This document shows, in pieces, positions 1 through 9,661 of a stretch of 55,831 nt of DNA. Where the stretch lies: contig NZ_VCKY01000042.1 of assembly GCF_005889735.1 (NCBI RefSeq), positions 1 to 55,831 on the forward strand, in the 5' to 3' direction. The notes under the pieces are model-generated. The model ran no database searches, was not told where the DNA came from, and saw nothing but the letters and a program-made list of their open reading frames with translations. Source of the DNA: Nonomuraea turkmeniaca. GTDB taxonomy: Bacteria > Actinomycetota > Actinomycetes > Streptosporangiales > Streptosporangiaceae. The position numbers were made by a program, and so were the translations under genes. The stretch's first letter is position 1; each line of letters begins with the position of its first letter.

Positions 1-1
1 G

Positions 2-319
2 CGCTATGACCAGCTGATGTCGCTGGGCTGGAAGGTGCTGATTCCGGTCAACCTGGCCTGGATCTTGCTGGTGGCGGGTGTGCGCACCGTGGTGCTCAAC
101 GAGGACAGCAGGATGATCGCTCTTGCGATCACCGGGATCATCGTGGTCGGGGCGCTGGCCATCTGGATGCGGTTCGACACGGTCAACCAGCGGCGCAAGG
201 AAGCCAGGAAGGCCCAGGTCGAAGCCGAGTTCGAGGAACTGTCCAACGAGCCGACGGCCGGCGGCTTCCCGGTGCCGCCGCTCGATCTGCCGCACTACCA
301 CGGCGTTTCGCGGCCGTAG
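2..319 (+). CDS. nuoH: NADH-quinone oxidoreductase subunit H (NuoH), C-terminal part
   Basis: The window opens inside this gene, in frame from base 2. The visible 105 residues start RYDQLMSLGWKVLIP, which is the conserved last cytoplasmic loop of complex I subunit H, followed by one hydrophobic helix and a charged C-terminal tail. NuoH is a membrane subunit of proton-pumping NADH dehydrogenase at the base of the quinone channel. The tail after the last helix is long, hydrophilic and ends with a proline-rich stretch, as in other actinobacterial NuoH. In ordinary 14-gene nuo operons nuoI follows directly; here an ArsR regulator starts about 40 bases later, so this may be the end of a reduced or split nuo cluster. 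Family assignment is firm; the operon type cannot be judged from this side only. Confidence 0.9.
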   Translation, partial: RYDQLMSLGWKVLIPVNLAWILLVAGVRTVVLNEDSRMIALAITGIIVVGALAIWMRFDTVNQRRKEARKAQVEAEFEELSNEPTAGGFPVPPLDLPHYHGVSRP

Positions 320-357
320 CGCCTGGGACAGGACGCGTCGCGGTCCGTAGCCCTGGG

Positions 358-393
358 TTGCAGAATCATATTTCTATGTGGAAATATGAGGAG
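358..393 (+). promoter_or_regulatory. Probable promoter and ArsR operator
   Basis: A perfect inverted repeat, CATATTTC (367-374) and GAAATATG (381-388) with a 6-base spacer, is an AT-rich island in a GC-rich sequence. TTGCAG (358-363) and AAATAT (382-387) can be read as -35 and -10 boxes with an 18-base spacer. Palindromes of this kind over the promoter are typical of autoregulated ArsR-family genes. If the boxes are right, transcription starts at or near the GTG at 394. The repeat is seen directly; its function is inferred. Confidence 0.6.
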
Positions 394-696
394 GTGAGCG
401 CCTACGCAGCCCTGGCTGAGCCGCACCGCAGGCAGATCCTCGACCTCCTGCGTGAAGGCGAGCGGCCTGTCGGGGAGCTGGTGAAACGCCTTGATCTCAG
501 CCAGCCCGGCGTGTCCAAGCACCTCAAAGTGTTACGCGAGGCCGGACTCGTCGTGGTGCGCACGGAGGGCAAGCAACGCGTGTACGCGCTGCGCCCAGAC
601 CCCCTTGCCGAGGTGGACCAGTGGCTGGAGCCCTATCGCGCGTTCTGGTCGAGGCGCCTCGAGGCCCTGGAACAACACCTGGAGGAGAACCCATGA
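394..696 (+). CDS. ArsR/SmtB-family winged-helix repressor
   Basis: About 100 residues with the ArsR winged helix: YAALAEPHRRQILDLL at the start, the recognition helix around LSQPGVSKHLKVLREAGLV, and the wing VVRTEGKQRVYAL. There are no cysteine pairs of the metal-sensing type, and the gene is coupled to an SRPBCC protein. That is the usual setting of the non-metal ArsR group that controls its neighbour. Start choice is open: TTG 358 and ATG 376 lie inside or before a perfect palindrome that looks like the operator, so GTG 394 (product beginning VSAYAALAEP) is preferred and could be read from a leaderless mRNA. The stop overlaps the next start as ATGA, indicating translational coupling. Confidence 0.85.
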   Translation: MSAYAALAEPHRRQILDLLREGERPVGELVKRLDLSQPGVSKHLKVLREAGLVVVRTEGKQRVYALRPDPLAEVDQWLEPYRAFWSRRLEALEQHLEENP

Positions 697-1211
697 TTCA
701 CGGAACCCTGGAAACGATCGACGGTCGCCCGGCGCTGCGCTTCGAGCGCACGCTCGCCTACCCCGTCGAGCGCGTGTGGCGAGCTGTCAGCGTGCCGGCC
801 GAGCTCGAGCGCTGGTTTCCCGCAGCCGCCGACTGGACACCGGCGACGGGCGAGACCTTCGAGGCCTACGGTGCGACCGGCGAGGTGACTGAGGTCGATC
901 CACCCCATCGCCTGGCTTGGACCTACGCCGGCCAGCTGTACAGCTTCGATCTGGCCGCTCATGGAGACGGCTGTCGCTTGATCTTCACCCACGTCATCGA
1001 CGACCGCGACCTCTCGGCGCAGACCGCCACCGGATGGGAGGCCTACCTTTCGCGGCTCGAGCCTCATCTCGCCGGCAAGGACCTCTCCGAAGAGGAAGCA
1101 CACGAGCAGTGGGCGGAAATGCACGAACGCTACGCCGAGCGCTTCGGGGTCGACCCGACGCCGGGTCGGCGCTTCGCGGCGGCTCTGCGTGGAGACAACG
1201 GCGACGCCTGA
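693..1211 (+). CDS. SRPBCC / AHSA1-family protein
   Basis: A 172-residue protein with the START-like helix-grip pattern of the AHSA1 group: an N-terminal strand with FERTLAYPVERVWRAVSVPAELERWFP, then GEVTEVDPPHRLAWTY and a C-terminal amphipathic helix containing GWEAYLSRLEPHL. Members bind small hydrophobic ligands and many are coupled to an ArsR regulator exactly as here (ATGA overlap with the upstream stop), so the pair probably senses and handles one compound. An upstream in-frame GTG exists at 621 but would run through the ArsR gene; ATG 693 fits the family start. Substrate unknown. Confidence 0.85.
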   Translation: MIHGTLETIDGRPALRFERTLAYPVERVWRAVSVPAELERWFPAAADWTPATGETFEAYGATGEVTEVDPPHRLAWTYAGQLYSFDLAAHGDGCRLIFTHVIDDRDLSAQTATGWEAYLSRLEPHLAGKDLSEEEAHEQWAEMHERYAERFGVDPTPGRRFAAALRGDNGDA

Positions 1212-1271
1212 GCTATCGCACTCCTCAGAGAACCGGCTGGGACCGCCGAGGCGTTTCGGCCACGGGTACCG

Positions 1272-2312
1272 TCAGCGGGTCGGCGTCCGGGGGCGGTTCC
1301 ACCAGAGGGAGAGGGACAGGGCCGCGGTGATGAGGATGGCGCCGCCGGCGGCGAAGGCGGCGGCTGTGTCGACCCGTTGATGGATGACGGTGAAGCTGCC
1401 GGGGAGGGCGTCGAGGGCGGTTCGGAGCTGGTCGGCGTTCTCGGCGCGGTGGTAGGAGCCGCCGGTGGTCTGGGCTATCTGTTTGAGTGCGGGCTCGTCG
1501 ATGGTGCGGGGGTTGCGACCGCTGTCGAATCGGCCGCGGCTGAAGCCGCCGAAGCCACCGTCGAACTGTGAGTTGTCGCACACCATCGGGGCCGGGTTCG
1601 TGGTGCCGAAGCCGATGGTGAAGACGCGGACGCGGCGCAGGGCTGCTTCCTGGGCGGCGATCTGCGGGTCGACGCCCTGGGTGTTGGCGCCGTCGGTGAG
1701 CACGACGATCGCGGCGCCGACGTGGCCTTCTCCGCCGCCCCGGGGGTTCGCCCCGGTGGCGGCAACCGACGGGTCGACCTCGGCGATCGCGTCGATCGAG
1801 GCGAGCATGGCCTGCCCGATCGCGGTGCCGCGGGACACGGTGAGGTTGTCCAGCGCCTCGAGCAGCGACTTGGTGTCGTCGGTGGGAGGGACGAGCAAGC
1901 CCGCGGTGCCCGCGAAGGTGACCAGGCCGATGCGCGGCCCGCCCCGCTGCGACTCGATGAACTCCGCGGCGGCCTTCTTCGCGGCGGTGATGCGGTTGGG
2001 GTCGACATCCGTGGAGCACATGGAGCCGGAGGTGTCGAGCGCGAGCAGGATCGTCGCCGACGTCTGCGGCACGGGCACCGACGCCTGCGGCCGCGCGGCC
2101 CCGACCGCGAGCAGCGCGAGTCCGGCCACGAACAGTGCCGCGGGGATCTTCCGCGTCCAGCGCGTACGGCCGGGCAGGGCGCTGCGTACGAGCGCCATCG
2201 AGGTGACGCGCACGGCGGCCCGCCGGCGGCGGCGCCGCGCCCACTCGCGGATGGCGAAGATCAGCGGGATGACCAGGATTGACAGCAGCGCCCACGGCCA
2301 TGAGAACGACAT
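1272..2312 (-). CDS. Membrane VWA-domain protein (BatA-like), second copy
   Basis: 346 residues. Two N-terminal membrane segments (about 5-22 and 57-72) flank a basic stretch of arginines, then a von Willebrand factor A domain with a complete MIDAS start DTSGSM (93-98), a second site around residues 178-190 with LTDGANT, and a C-terminal membrane helix near 312-333. The domain faces the outside if the helices are read conventionally. It is the last gene of the moxR-DUF58-VWA-VWA operon; its ATG follows the upstream stop immediately. BatA/BatB-like proteins act with MoxR AAA+ ATPases in stress tolerance and maturation of envelope proteins; the exact partner is not known here. A glycine-rich insertion FDGGFGGFSRGRF interrupts the last third. 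Confidence 0.88.
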   Translation of the reverse strand: MSFSWPWALLSILVIPLIFAIREWARRRRRRAAVRVTSMALVRSALPGRTRWTRKIPAALFVAGLALLAVGAARPQASVPVPQTSATILLALDTSGSMCSTDVDPNRITAAKKAAAEFIESQRGGPRIGLVTFAGTAGLLVPPTDDTKSLLEALDNLTVSRGTAIGQAMLASIDAIAEVDPSVAATGANPRGGGEGHVGAAIVVLTDGANTQGVDPQIAAQEAALRRVRVFTIGFGTTNPAPMVCDNSQFDGGFGGFSRGRFDSGRNPRTIDEPALKQIAQTTGGSYHRAENADQLRTALDALPGSFTVIHQRVDTAAAFAAGGAILITAALSLSLWWNRPRTPTR

Positions 2313-3263
2313 TCAGATCACCCGTCCAGACCGGAGCACGGTGAGCGCCGCTCCCGCGGTGAGCAGCGCGAGGGCGAGCCCGATCAGCCCGCCGGCGAGG
2401 GGCAGCGGCTCGTCGGAGACGGTGAGCCGCAGATCGATCGTGTCGGCGATCCCGTCGAGCCGCGCAGTGTCGGAGGCGGGGTGGTAGGCGCCGCCGGTGG
2501 TCTGCGCGATCAAGGTGAGGGTGTCCTCCTCGAGCGAGGTCTGCAGGTGGTAACCGTCGACCTTCACCGTCGCCCCGGCCGTGGTGCCGACCCCGACGGT
2601 GTGGATGTGGACGCCCGCCTCCTGGGCCACGACTGCGGCCTGTTCGACGTCCGCACCCTGGTTCTGGCCGTCGGAGAACATCACGATCGTCGCCGACGGC
2701 CAGTAGCCGATGTCAGGCGCGGTGCCGTCGCGGCCGATGGCCACCGGCTTGCCAGTGATCGCCGACAGCGAGGCCGTGATGGCCGTCCTCAGCGAGGTGC
2801 CACCGGTGATCTTCAGCCGGTCGATGGCCTTGAGCGCGATGGAGTGGTCGGCGTCGGGCCGTGCGACGGTGAGCGCCCCCCGTTCGAACGCGACGACTCC
2901 GATGTCGACACTGTCAGGCTGCGCCGCCACGAACGCGCGGGCCGCCCGCTGCGCTGCCGCCAGCCGGGTGGGCGCGACGTCGTCGGCACCCATGCTGTTG
3001 GAGACGTCGATGGCGAGGATGACGGTGCCCGCGGTCCGCGGGACCGGCATCATGGCCGCCGGTCCGGCGGTGGCGATCGCGAGTACCCCGACGCCGGCGA
3101 TCGTCAGGCCGATGCCGAGGTACGCCTGGCGGCCGCCCGGCACAGCGACGCCGGCCGCGGCGAGGGCGGCCGCCCGGCGGCGCGCCGAGACGACGGTCGC
3201 CCAGGCGAGCGCCGCCGTGACGAGCAGTCCGACAGCCAGCAGCAGCGGGGAGGACAGGGTCAT
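2313..3263 (-). CDS. Membrane VWA-domain protein (BatA/BatB-like), first copy
   Basis: 316 residues with two N-terminal transmembrane helices (about 5-26 and 49-72), a VWA domain whose metal-binding motif is DVSNSM (86-91) with MFSDGQN further on, and a C-terminal helix around 290-312. It is a paralogue of the next gene, about 20 percent longer conserved core than chance similarity would give and with the same topology. A strong GAAGGAGGT ribosome site lies just before ATG 3263, separated by 64 bases from the DUF58 gene. The two VWA proteins probably form a membrane pair served by the upstream MoxR ATPase. Confidence 0.88.
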   Translation of the reverse strand: MTLSSPLLLAVGLLVTAALAWATVVSARRRAAALAAAGVAVPGGRQAYLGIGLTIAGVGVLAIATAGPAAMMPVPRTAGTVILAIDVSNSMGADDVAPTRLAAAQRAARAFVAAQPDSVDIGVVAFERGALTVARPDADHSIALKAIDRLKITGGTSLRTAITASLSAITGKPVAIGRDGTAPDIGYWPSATIVMFSDGQNQGADVEQAAVVAQEAGVHIHTVGVGTTAGATVKVDGYHLQTSLEEDTLTLIAQTTGGAYHPASDTARLDGIADTIDLRLTVSDEPLPLAGGLIGLALALLTAGAALTVLRSGRVI

Positions 3264-3327
3264 GAGACCTCCTTCGTCGGCCTCATGACCAAGGTGCTGT
3301 GTCCATTGATGACCTCGACAGGCTCGG

Positions 3328-4212
3328 TCATGTCGACCGGTCCCGGGTTCGGGCGACGACCTCGACGAGTGCCTCGGCCAGATCGCGGTCGGTGTCGATG
3401 CGGTGGACGGGCACCCCGGCCCGGCGCATGCCCGCCGCGAGCCGGGCGTCGCGGGCGTCGACGGCGGCGCGGAAGCGGACCCGTAACAGCGGGTCGGCGG
3501 AGTCGACGACGAGTTGCTCGCCGGTCTCGGCGTCCTCGACCACGATCAGCCCGGCTTCGGGCAGCACGTCGTCGGCCGTGTCCACGATCCGCAGGGCGAC
3601 CACCTCGTGCCGCCGGGCCAGGCGCTGGAGCGAGCGCTCCCAGTCGCCGTCGCCGATGAAGTCCGACAACACGACGATGAGTGCACGGCGGCGCGCGAGC
3701 CGTCCGGCCGCGTCGAGCATCTCCGCCAGGTCGGTGGTGGCGCCACCGCGCGCCTCGGAGGTGCGTTCCAGCTCGGCGCCGATCCGCAGCGTGTGCCGCC
3801 GGGAGGTGCCGGGCGGCACGACGCGCAGCGTCCCGGTGTCGAACAGGAGGGCGCCGACGCGGTTGCCGCCCCGGCCGAACATCCGGGCGAGGACGAGCGC
3901 GAGCTCGGCGAGCACGTCGTGCTTGCCGCGTCCCGGCCGGCCGGCCGCCATCGACGCCGACCGGTCGAGCACGAGCCACACCGTCAGCTCGCGGTCCTCG
4001 GTGAACACTCGCAGGTGCGGCTCGTCCAGTCGTGCGGTCACGTTCCAGTCGATGTGCCGGGCGTCGTCGCCGTCGCTGTACGCGCGCAACCCGGTGAAGT
4101 CGATCCCGGAGCCGCGGTGCGCGGTGCGGTGGGCGCCCTGGAGCCGGCCGTCGAGCCTGCGGACGACCTTCCACTCCAGGCGGAGCAGGAGCCTCTCGGG
4201 GGCGGTGGCCAT
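3328..4212 (-). CDS. DUF58 domain protein
   Basis: 294 residues. The DUF58 signature lies at about 35-70 (GSGIDFTGLRAYSDGDDARHIDW, quoted in part: FTGLRAYSDGDDARHIDW), followed by a VWA-like fold starting LVLDRSASM (81-89) and a downstream ALIVVLSDFIGDG. DUF58 proteins are regularly encoded directly after MoxR ATPases, as here (2 bases after the moxR stop). They are thought to couple the AAA+ motor to VWA clients; no enzymatic activity is established. No membrane helix is seen, so it should be cytoplasmic or peripheral. Confidence 0.9.
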   Translation of the reverse strand: MATAPERLLLRLEWKVVRRLDGRLQGAHRTAHRGSGIDFTGLRAYSDGDDARHIDWNVTARLDEPHLRVFTEDRELTVWLVLDRSASMAAGRPGRGKHDVLAELALVLARMFGRGGNRVGALLFDTGTLRVVPPGTSRRHTLRIGAELERTSEARGGATTDLAEMLDAAGRLARRRALIVVLSDFIGDGDWERSLQRLARRHEVVALRIVDTADDVLPEAGLIVVEDAETGEQLVVDSADPLLRVRFRAAVDARDARLAAGMRRAGVPVHRIDTDRDLAEALVEVVARTRDRST

Positions 4213-4214
4213 GG

Positions 4215-5204
4215 TCAGCGGTTCTGCAGGACGACGTCGGGGGCCCGGACAGCTCCGAGCACCCTGGTGATGATCGTGTCGGCGTCGACGTCGTCCGCGA
4301 GAGCCTCGTAGGACAGCACGAGGCGGTGGCGCAGCACGTCGAGCGCGAGCTCGGACAGGTCGTGCGGCAGGACGTAGTCGCGGCCGCGCAGGAACGCCAG
4401 CGCCCGGGCGCCCGTGACGAGCGCGATGGACGCCCGCGGGCTCGCCCCGTAGGTGACGTACCCTTCCAGCTCGCCGAGCCCGGCCGTCGCGGGGGAACGC
4501 GTGACGGCGACCAGCCGTACCGCGTAGTCGACGATCGCCGGATCGACGTACACCTCCTGCGCGCGGGCTCGCATCGCGATCAGGTCCTTGGCCGTCACCG
4601 TCGGCTGTGGCGGCTCGGGCGGACGCAGCGCCCGTCCGACGATCGCTTGCTCTTCGGCCTGCGTCGGATAGTCGACGACCACCTTCATCATGAAACGATC
4701 GACCTGCGCTTCGGGCAGCGGGTAGGTGCCCTCCGACTCGATCGGGTTCTCCGTCGCCATGACCAGGAACGGCTCGGGCACCCGGAACGTCTCACGGCCG
4801 ATCGTCACCTGATGCTCCTGCATCACTTCCAGCAGGGCGCTCTGCACCTTGGCGGGGGCGCGGTTGATCTCGTCGGCCAGCAGCAGGTTCGCGAAGACGG
4901 GGCCGAGCTCGGTTCGGAACTCCCCGGAGTGCTGGTGGTAGACCCGCGTGCCCACGAGGTCGGCGGGCACCAGGTCGGGGGTGAACTGGACGCGCTGGAA
5001 ACTCCCGGCCATCGCGGCGGCCAGCGACCGCACCGCGAGCGTCTTGGCCAGGCCCGGCACGCCCTCGACGAGCAGGTGACCATCGGCGATCAGCGCGACG
5101 GCCATGCGCTCCAGCAGGACGTCCTGCCCGACGATCGTGCGTTTGACCTCGAACAGCAGACGTTCGAGCGGATGCGCAGACTCGGGGGACTTGGTCGAGG
5201 TCAT
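4215..5204 (-). CDS. MoxR-family AAA+ ATPase
   Basis: 329 residues with the full AAA_3 layout: Walker A GVPGLAKT (48-55), Walker B LLLADEINR (107-115), sensor 1 in MATENPIE, the arginine-rich PEAQVDRFMM segment and the C-terminal lid domain. MoxR proteins are chaperone-like ATPases that remodel or insert metal in VWA-containing complexes. It is the first gene of the leftward block with DUF58 and two VWA proteins; the protease gene upstream ends 27 bases before it reads in the same direction. The ribosome site is GAAGGAA, followed by ATATG at the start. Confidence 0.93.
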   Translation of the reverse strand: MTSTKSPESAHPLERLLFEVKRTIVGQDVLLERMAVALIADGHLLVEGVPGLAKTLAVRSLAAAMAGSFQRVQFTPDLVPADLVGTRVYHQHSGEFRTELGPVFANLLLADEINRAPAKVQSALLEVMQEHQVTIGRETFRVPEPFLVMATENPIESEGTYPLPEAQVDRFMMKVVVDYPTQAEEQAIVGRALRPPEPPQPTVTAKDLIAMRARAQEVYVDPAIVDYAVRLVAVTRSPATAGLGELEGYVTYGASPRASIALVTGARALAFLRGRDYVLPHDLSELALDVLRHRLVLSYEALADDVDADTIITRVLGAVRAPDVVLQNR

Positions 5205-5231
5205 ATGGTTTCCTTCTCGTGACGCATCCGG

Positions 5232-6020
5232 TCAGATCTCAAGTCCGTCGCCCGGCGGGCCGTCGCCTTCGCCACCACCCAGGGCCGCGCCGATCGGCAC
5301 CGCGAACGCGATGCCGGCGAACGCCTCGTCGCCTCCCGGGTCGGCGATCGAGACGACGATCCCGATGACCAGGCCGCGAGCGTCCAGGAGGGGACCGCCG
5401 GAGCTGCCCGGGTTGACGGAGGCGTCGAACTGGATGAGCCCGCTCAGGTCGCCGTCCTCGGCACTCCGGTTCAGGCCCGACACGACGCCGGTGGAGACGC
5501 TGTAGGTCAGGCCCAGCGGATTGCCGATCGCCACCACGGGCGCGCCCACTGCCACGCCGCCGCCGAGCGTCGCCGGGACGACGATCTCCGGGAGCTCCGT
5601 GGGCTTGAGGGCCGCGACGTCGCGCTTGGGATTCGACGACACGACAACGGCCTTCGCCTTGGTGCCGTCAGCGAACGTCAGGTCGACGTCCTTCGTGCCT
5701 TTGACGACGTGGTGCGCGGTCAGAATCGTCCCGTCCTCGGCCGCGATGACCCCGGTTCCGAGCGACCGCCCGGCCCGGATGACCACCACCGACGGCCCGA
5801 CCCTCTTGTAGACGTCGGCCACCGTGAGCGTCGCACTGGGCGTCGGCGTCGCGCTCGGCCTGGGCGCGGCCCCTTCGCCGTTCCCACCGCTGCTTCCCAG
5901 CCAGTACGCCAGCACCGCCACGACGACAAGTGCGCCACCCCCGGCGACAAACCGCCGAGCCCTCCCGGCCACGACTCCCTGAGCCTTGGCCGCACCAGCC
6001 TCCTGCGGTACGCGCTCCAT
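5232..6020 (-). CDS. Membrane-anchored trypsin-like serine protease (HtrA/DegP-like, no PDZ)
   Basis: 262 residues: a short cytoplasmic N-terminus, one transmembrane helix (about 25-42), a proline/serine/threonine linker, then an S1C-type protease domain. The catalytic triad is visible as His104 in TAHHVV, Asp134 in KRDVAAL and Ser207 in GSSGGP. The usual C-terminal PDZ domain is absent; the protein ends in a glycine-rich acidic tail. The protease is therefore expected outside the membrane. Same direction and only 27 bases from moxR, so it may share envelope-stress control with the MoxR/VWA genes. TAHH replaces the more usual TNAH. Confidence 0.9.
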   Translation of the reverse strand: MERVPQEAGAAKAQGVVAGRARRFVAGGGALVVVAVLAYWLGSSGGNGEGAAPRPSATPTPSATLTVADVYKRVGPSVVVIRAGRSLGTGVIAAEDGTILTAHHVVKGTKDVDLTFADGTKAKAVVVSSNPKRDVAALKPTELPEIVVPATLGGGVAVGAPVVAIGNPLGLTYSVSTGVVSGLNRSAEDGDLSGLIQFDASVNPGSSGGPLLDARGLVIGIVVSIADPGGDEAFAGIAFAVPIGAALGGGEGDGPPGDGLEI

Positions 6021-7630
<1,610 letters not shown>

Positions 7631-7649
7631 CGCGGTCGTCTCCTTCGCG

Positions 7650-7867
7650 TCAGGGCTGGATGAGGACCTTCAGCGCGGTCCGGCCGCGACGCCGGCGGCC
7701 TGGGTGTCGTGGTGCGGGTGCAGGTCGCTGCCACAGATGCACGAGCGCACGATGCGTACGATCGCGTCGGTGGGCTGCCGCAGGACCGGGTCGGGCGGGT
7801 TCTCCACGCGCACGTCACCGGCGCCGTAGATGAAGGTAGCTCGCATCAGAGTTTCCGTATCTCGCAT
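7650..7867 (-). pseudogene. Remnant of a zinc-dependent alcohol dehydrogenase with a large internal deletion
   Basis: The first about 50 residues are a perfect N-terminus of a Zn-dependent medium-chain dehydrogenase: ATFIYGAGDVRVENPPDPVL, then RSCICGSDLHPHH with the first catalytic zinc ligand (Cys) in place. The frame then ends at 7670. In another frame the bases just before 7650 encode TALKVLIQP and a stop, a typical C-terminus of the same family. About 280 central codons (cofactor domain, structural zinc loop) are missing, and the joint is out of frame. ATG 7846 is the natural family start; an upstream ATG is at 7867. The tail of a complete gene would lie directly before DUF2255, so the original operon was probably adh, DUF2255, aldo/keto reductase. 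Confidence 0.75.
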
Positions 7868-8134
7868 TCGTCGTCGGACCTACCCGCGGCCGATCGACCG
7901 GCGGGCCTGGTCCAGGTCCGTTACGGGTAAAGCCGTGCGGCCTCGGTCGACCTCCATCAAACGTGCAGGCTCGGGCGCGCGGCAGGGCCTGTTGTTACAG
8001 GTAATGGCAGGACCCCCCAGCCGGGATGTACGACCCGCTGCGCGGCCCCTCCCGCCGGGCATCGGCGCGGTGCGGGGAATGCGCAGTGGATCGCGCGCTC
8101 GGGAGATACGGAGCAGGATGCCGGTGGCGGTGGG

Positions 8135-8827
8135 TCAGCTCTGGTCCGGGGCCGCCTGCTGTGCCTCGGCGAGGTCCTGGGTGGCCGCCCAACTGGCGAG
8201 CATCTTGAGGGCGTCGGCGGTGGGGCTGCCAGGGGTTGCGGTGTAGACGTTGAGGGTCAGGCCGGGCTCAGACGGCAGCTCCATCGATTCGAAGTTCAGG
8301 TCGAGCCGGCCGACCACCGGGTGGCGCAGCCGCTTGTGACCGCTGCGGTGGAACTGCACGTCGTGGGAGGCCCAGCGTTGCCGGAAGACCTCACTCCGCG
8401 TCGACAGCTCACCGATCAGCTCGATCAGCGCCGGGTCGTGCGGGTTGCGGCCCGCCTCCAGCCGGAGCATGGCGGCCGCGTCGTTGGCGACCCGGTCCCA
8501 GTCGACGAAGAACTCACGCGCCGCCGGGTCGAGATAGACGAACCGGGTGGTGTTCGCCGGGCGGCGCGGGACGGCCAGGACGGGGGCGTACAGGGCGCGG
8601 GCCAGGCCGTTCATGGCGACGATGTCGTGGCGGCCGTTGCGCACCCAGGCCGGGGTGTCGGTGATGGCATCCAGCACCTGCTGGATCACCGGCCGCACCG
8701 TGGCCGGGACCGTGCGGCGGCGGCGCCGGCCCGGGCCGACGGCCCGGGCCAGGGAGAACAGGTGCTCCCGCTCGGCCTCGTCGGGCGTCGCTCCCTCGGC
8801 CGCCCGGATAGTCGTTGACCGGGATCA
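8135..8827 (-). pseudogene. MmyB-type regulator lacking its HTH domain
   Basis: The region encodes the ligand-binding MmyB-like PAS domain that follows an XRE helix-turn-helix in a large actinobacterial regulator family: EREHLFSLARAVGPGRRRR, VLDAITDTPAWVRNGRHDIVAMN, MLRLEAGRNPHDPALIELIGELS and HKRLRHPVVGRLDLNFE. The reading frame is open only from a stop at 8827-8825, and nothing upstream in any frame resembles the DNA-binding domain (RRELAQLAGVS type). The first possible start is GTG 8698, giving 187 residues. Either the gene lost its first about 80 codons or it is a stand-alone sensor domain. The neighbouring deleted ADH gene supports loss. Confidence 0.65.
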
Positions 8828-9228
8828 TCCGACCCGCACAAGAGGGGCGGCATACGATCCGTCCGCGCCGATCTGGCCGCCTGGATCTCTGGCGGGCCGC
8901 CGTCCTGACCTGGCTGCGGCGCGTCGGCCTGCGCTGAGCACCTCGGCGGGCGTTCATCACCGGAGCCCCCCACCAACTGCACCAACCCTCGCGCTGACCA
9001 TGCCGTGTCGTGTCAGCGGCCGCGTCAGGACGGCAACGGCCCGGTATCAGGGCGGTCGGCGAAGGTGGACGCCATGAACGGTTCAGCGATCGCGGCCTCA
9101 AGGCCGGGAGAGACCCCCTCGGACGACCCGGCCTGAGCACTCCAGCCCCCCGAGCACCAACAGGACCGCAGTCCACCAGCCGTCCATTCCATCGGACTTT
9201 CGTAACAGATTCAAAGGAGCACACCACC
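8828..9228. other. Gene-free stretch, no recognised function
   Basis: No open frame with family similarity was found on either strand. It must hold the promoter of the small gene at 9229. One plus-strand frame ends LDLWRAAVLTWLRRVGLR at 8936, which looks like a protein C-terminus, but the upstream frame is not recognisable and may be chance. The lost 5' part of the MmyB gene should have been here. Confidence 0.4.
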
Positions 9229-9633
9229 ATGTCCATCACCCTTAACGACCAGGACAAGCTCACCCTGCGGACCGCCGCGTGGGGCGCTGTCTCGCTGATG
9301 TCCGCCGCCGGTGCCGCCGGCTCGGCCCACAAGGTCGCCACCCACGGCTCCATCGCCCTGACCTCCGCCACCGGCCTGGTCGGGCACGTGCTCACCAAGG
9401 CGCCCAAGGGCGTGAAGTACGGCAAAACCGTCGCCGAACTCGCCGACCAGGTGCTGCCGGCCCTGACGGCAGCCATGAGCCTGCTGAACAAGCAGGCTCC
9501 GGCAGAGGCCGGCAACTTCCGCCGCACCGTCACCGTCGCCATCGACGCAGCCGCCCGGACCCACCAGGGCGAGCCCAGCCCCACCCTGGCGGAGATGGCC
9601 CGCAAGATCACCGAAGCCCTCGACGCCGCTTGA
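9229..9633 (+). CDS. Conserved small hypothetical protein
   Basis: 134 residues, preceded by AAAGGAG at good distance from ATG 9229. The N-terminal half is alanine/glycine-rich and weakly hydrophobic (LRTAAWGAVSLMSAAGAAG), the middle has KVATHGSIALTSATGLVGHVLT, and the C-terminus is an amphipathic helical region ending MARKITEALDAA. I recognise it only as a type of small conserved actinobacterial protein without assigned role. No catalytic motif is seen. It stands alone, closed by a strong hairpin 29 bases downstream. Confidence 0.7.
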   Translation: MSITLNDQDKLTLRTAAWGAVSLMSAAGAAGSAHKVATHGSIALTSATGLVGHVLTKAPKGVKYGKTVAELADQVLPALTAAMSLLNKQAPAEAGNFRRTVTVAIDAAARTHQGEPSPTLAEMARKITEALDAA

Positions 9634-9661
9634 CGGCATGCCGACCCGCGCAGCACAGCCC

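Noticed and set aside
3299..4270. Plus-strand frames opposite the DUF58 and MoxR genes
   Set aside because: Shadows; the minus strand carries complete Walker and VWA motifs in tight operon order.
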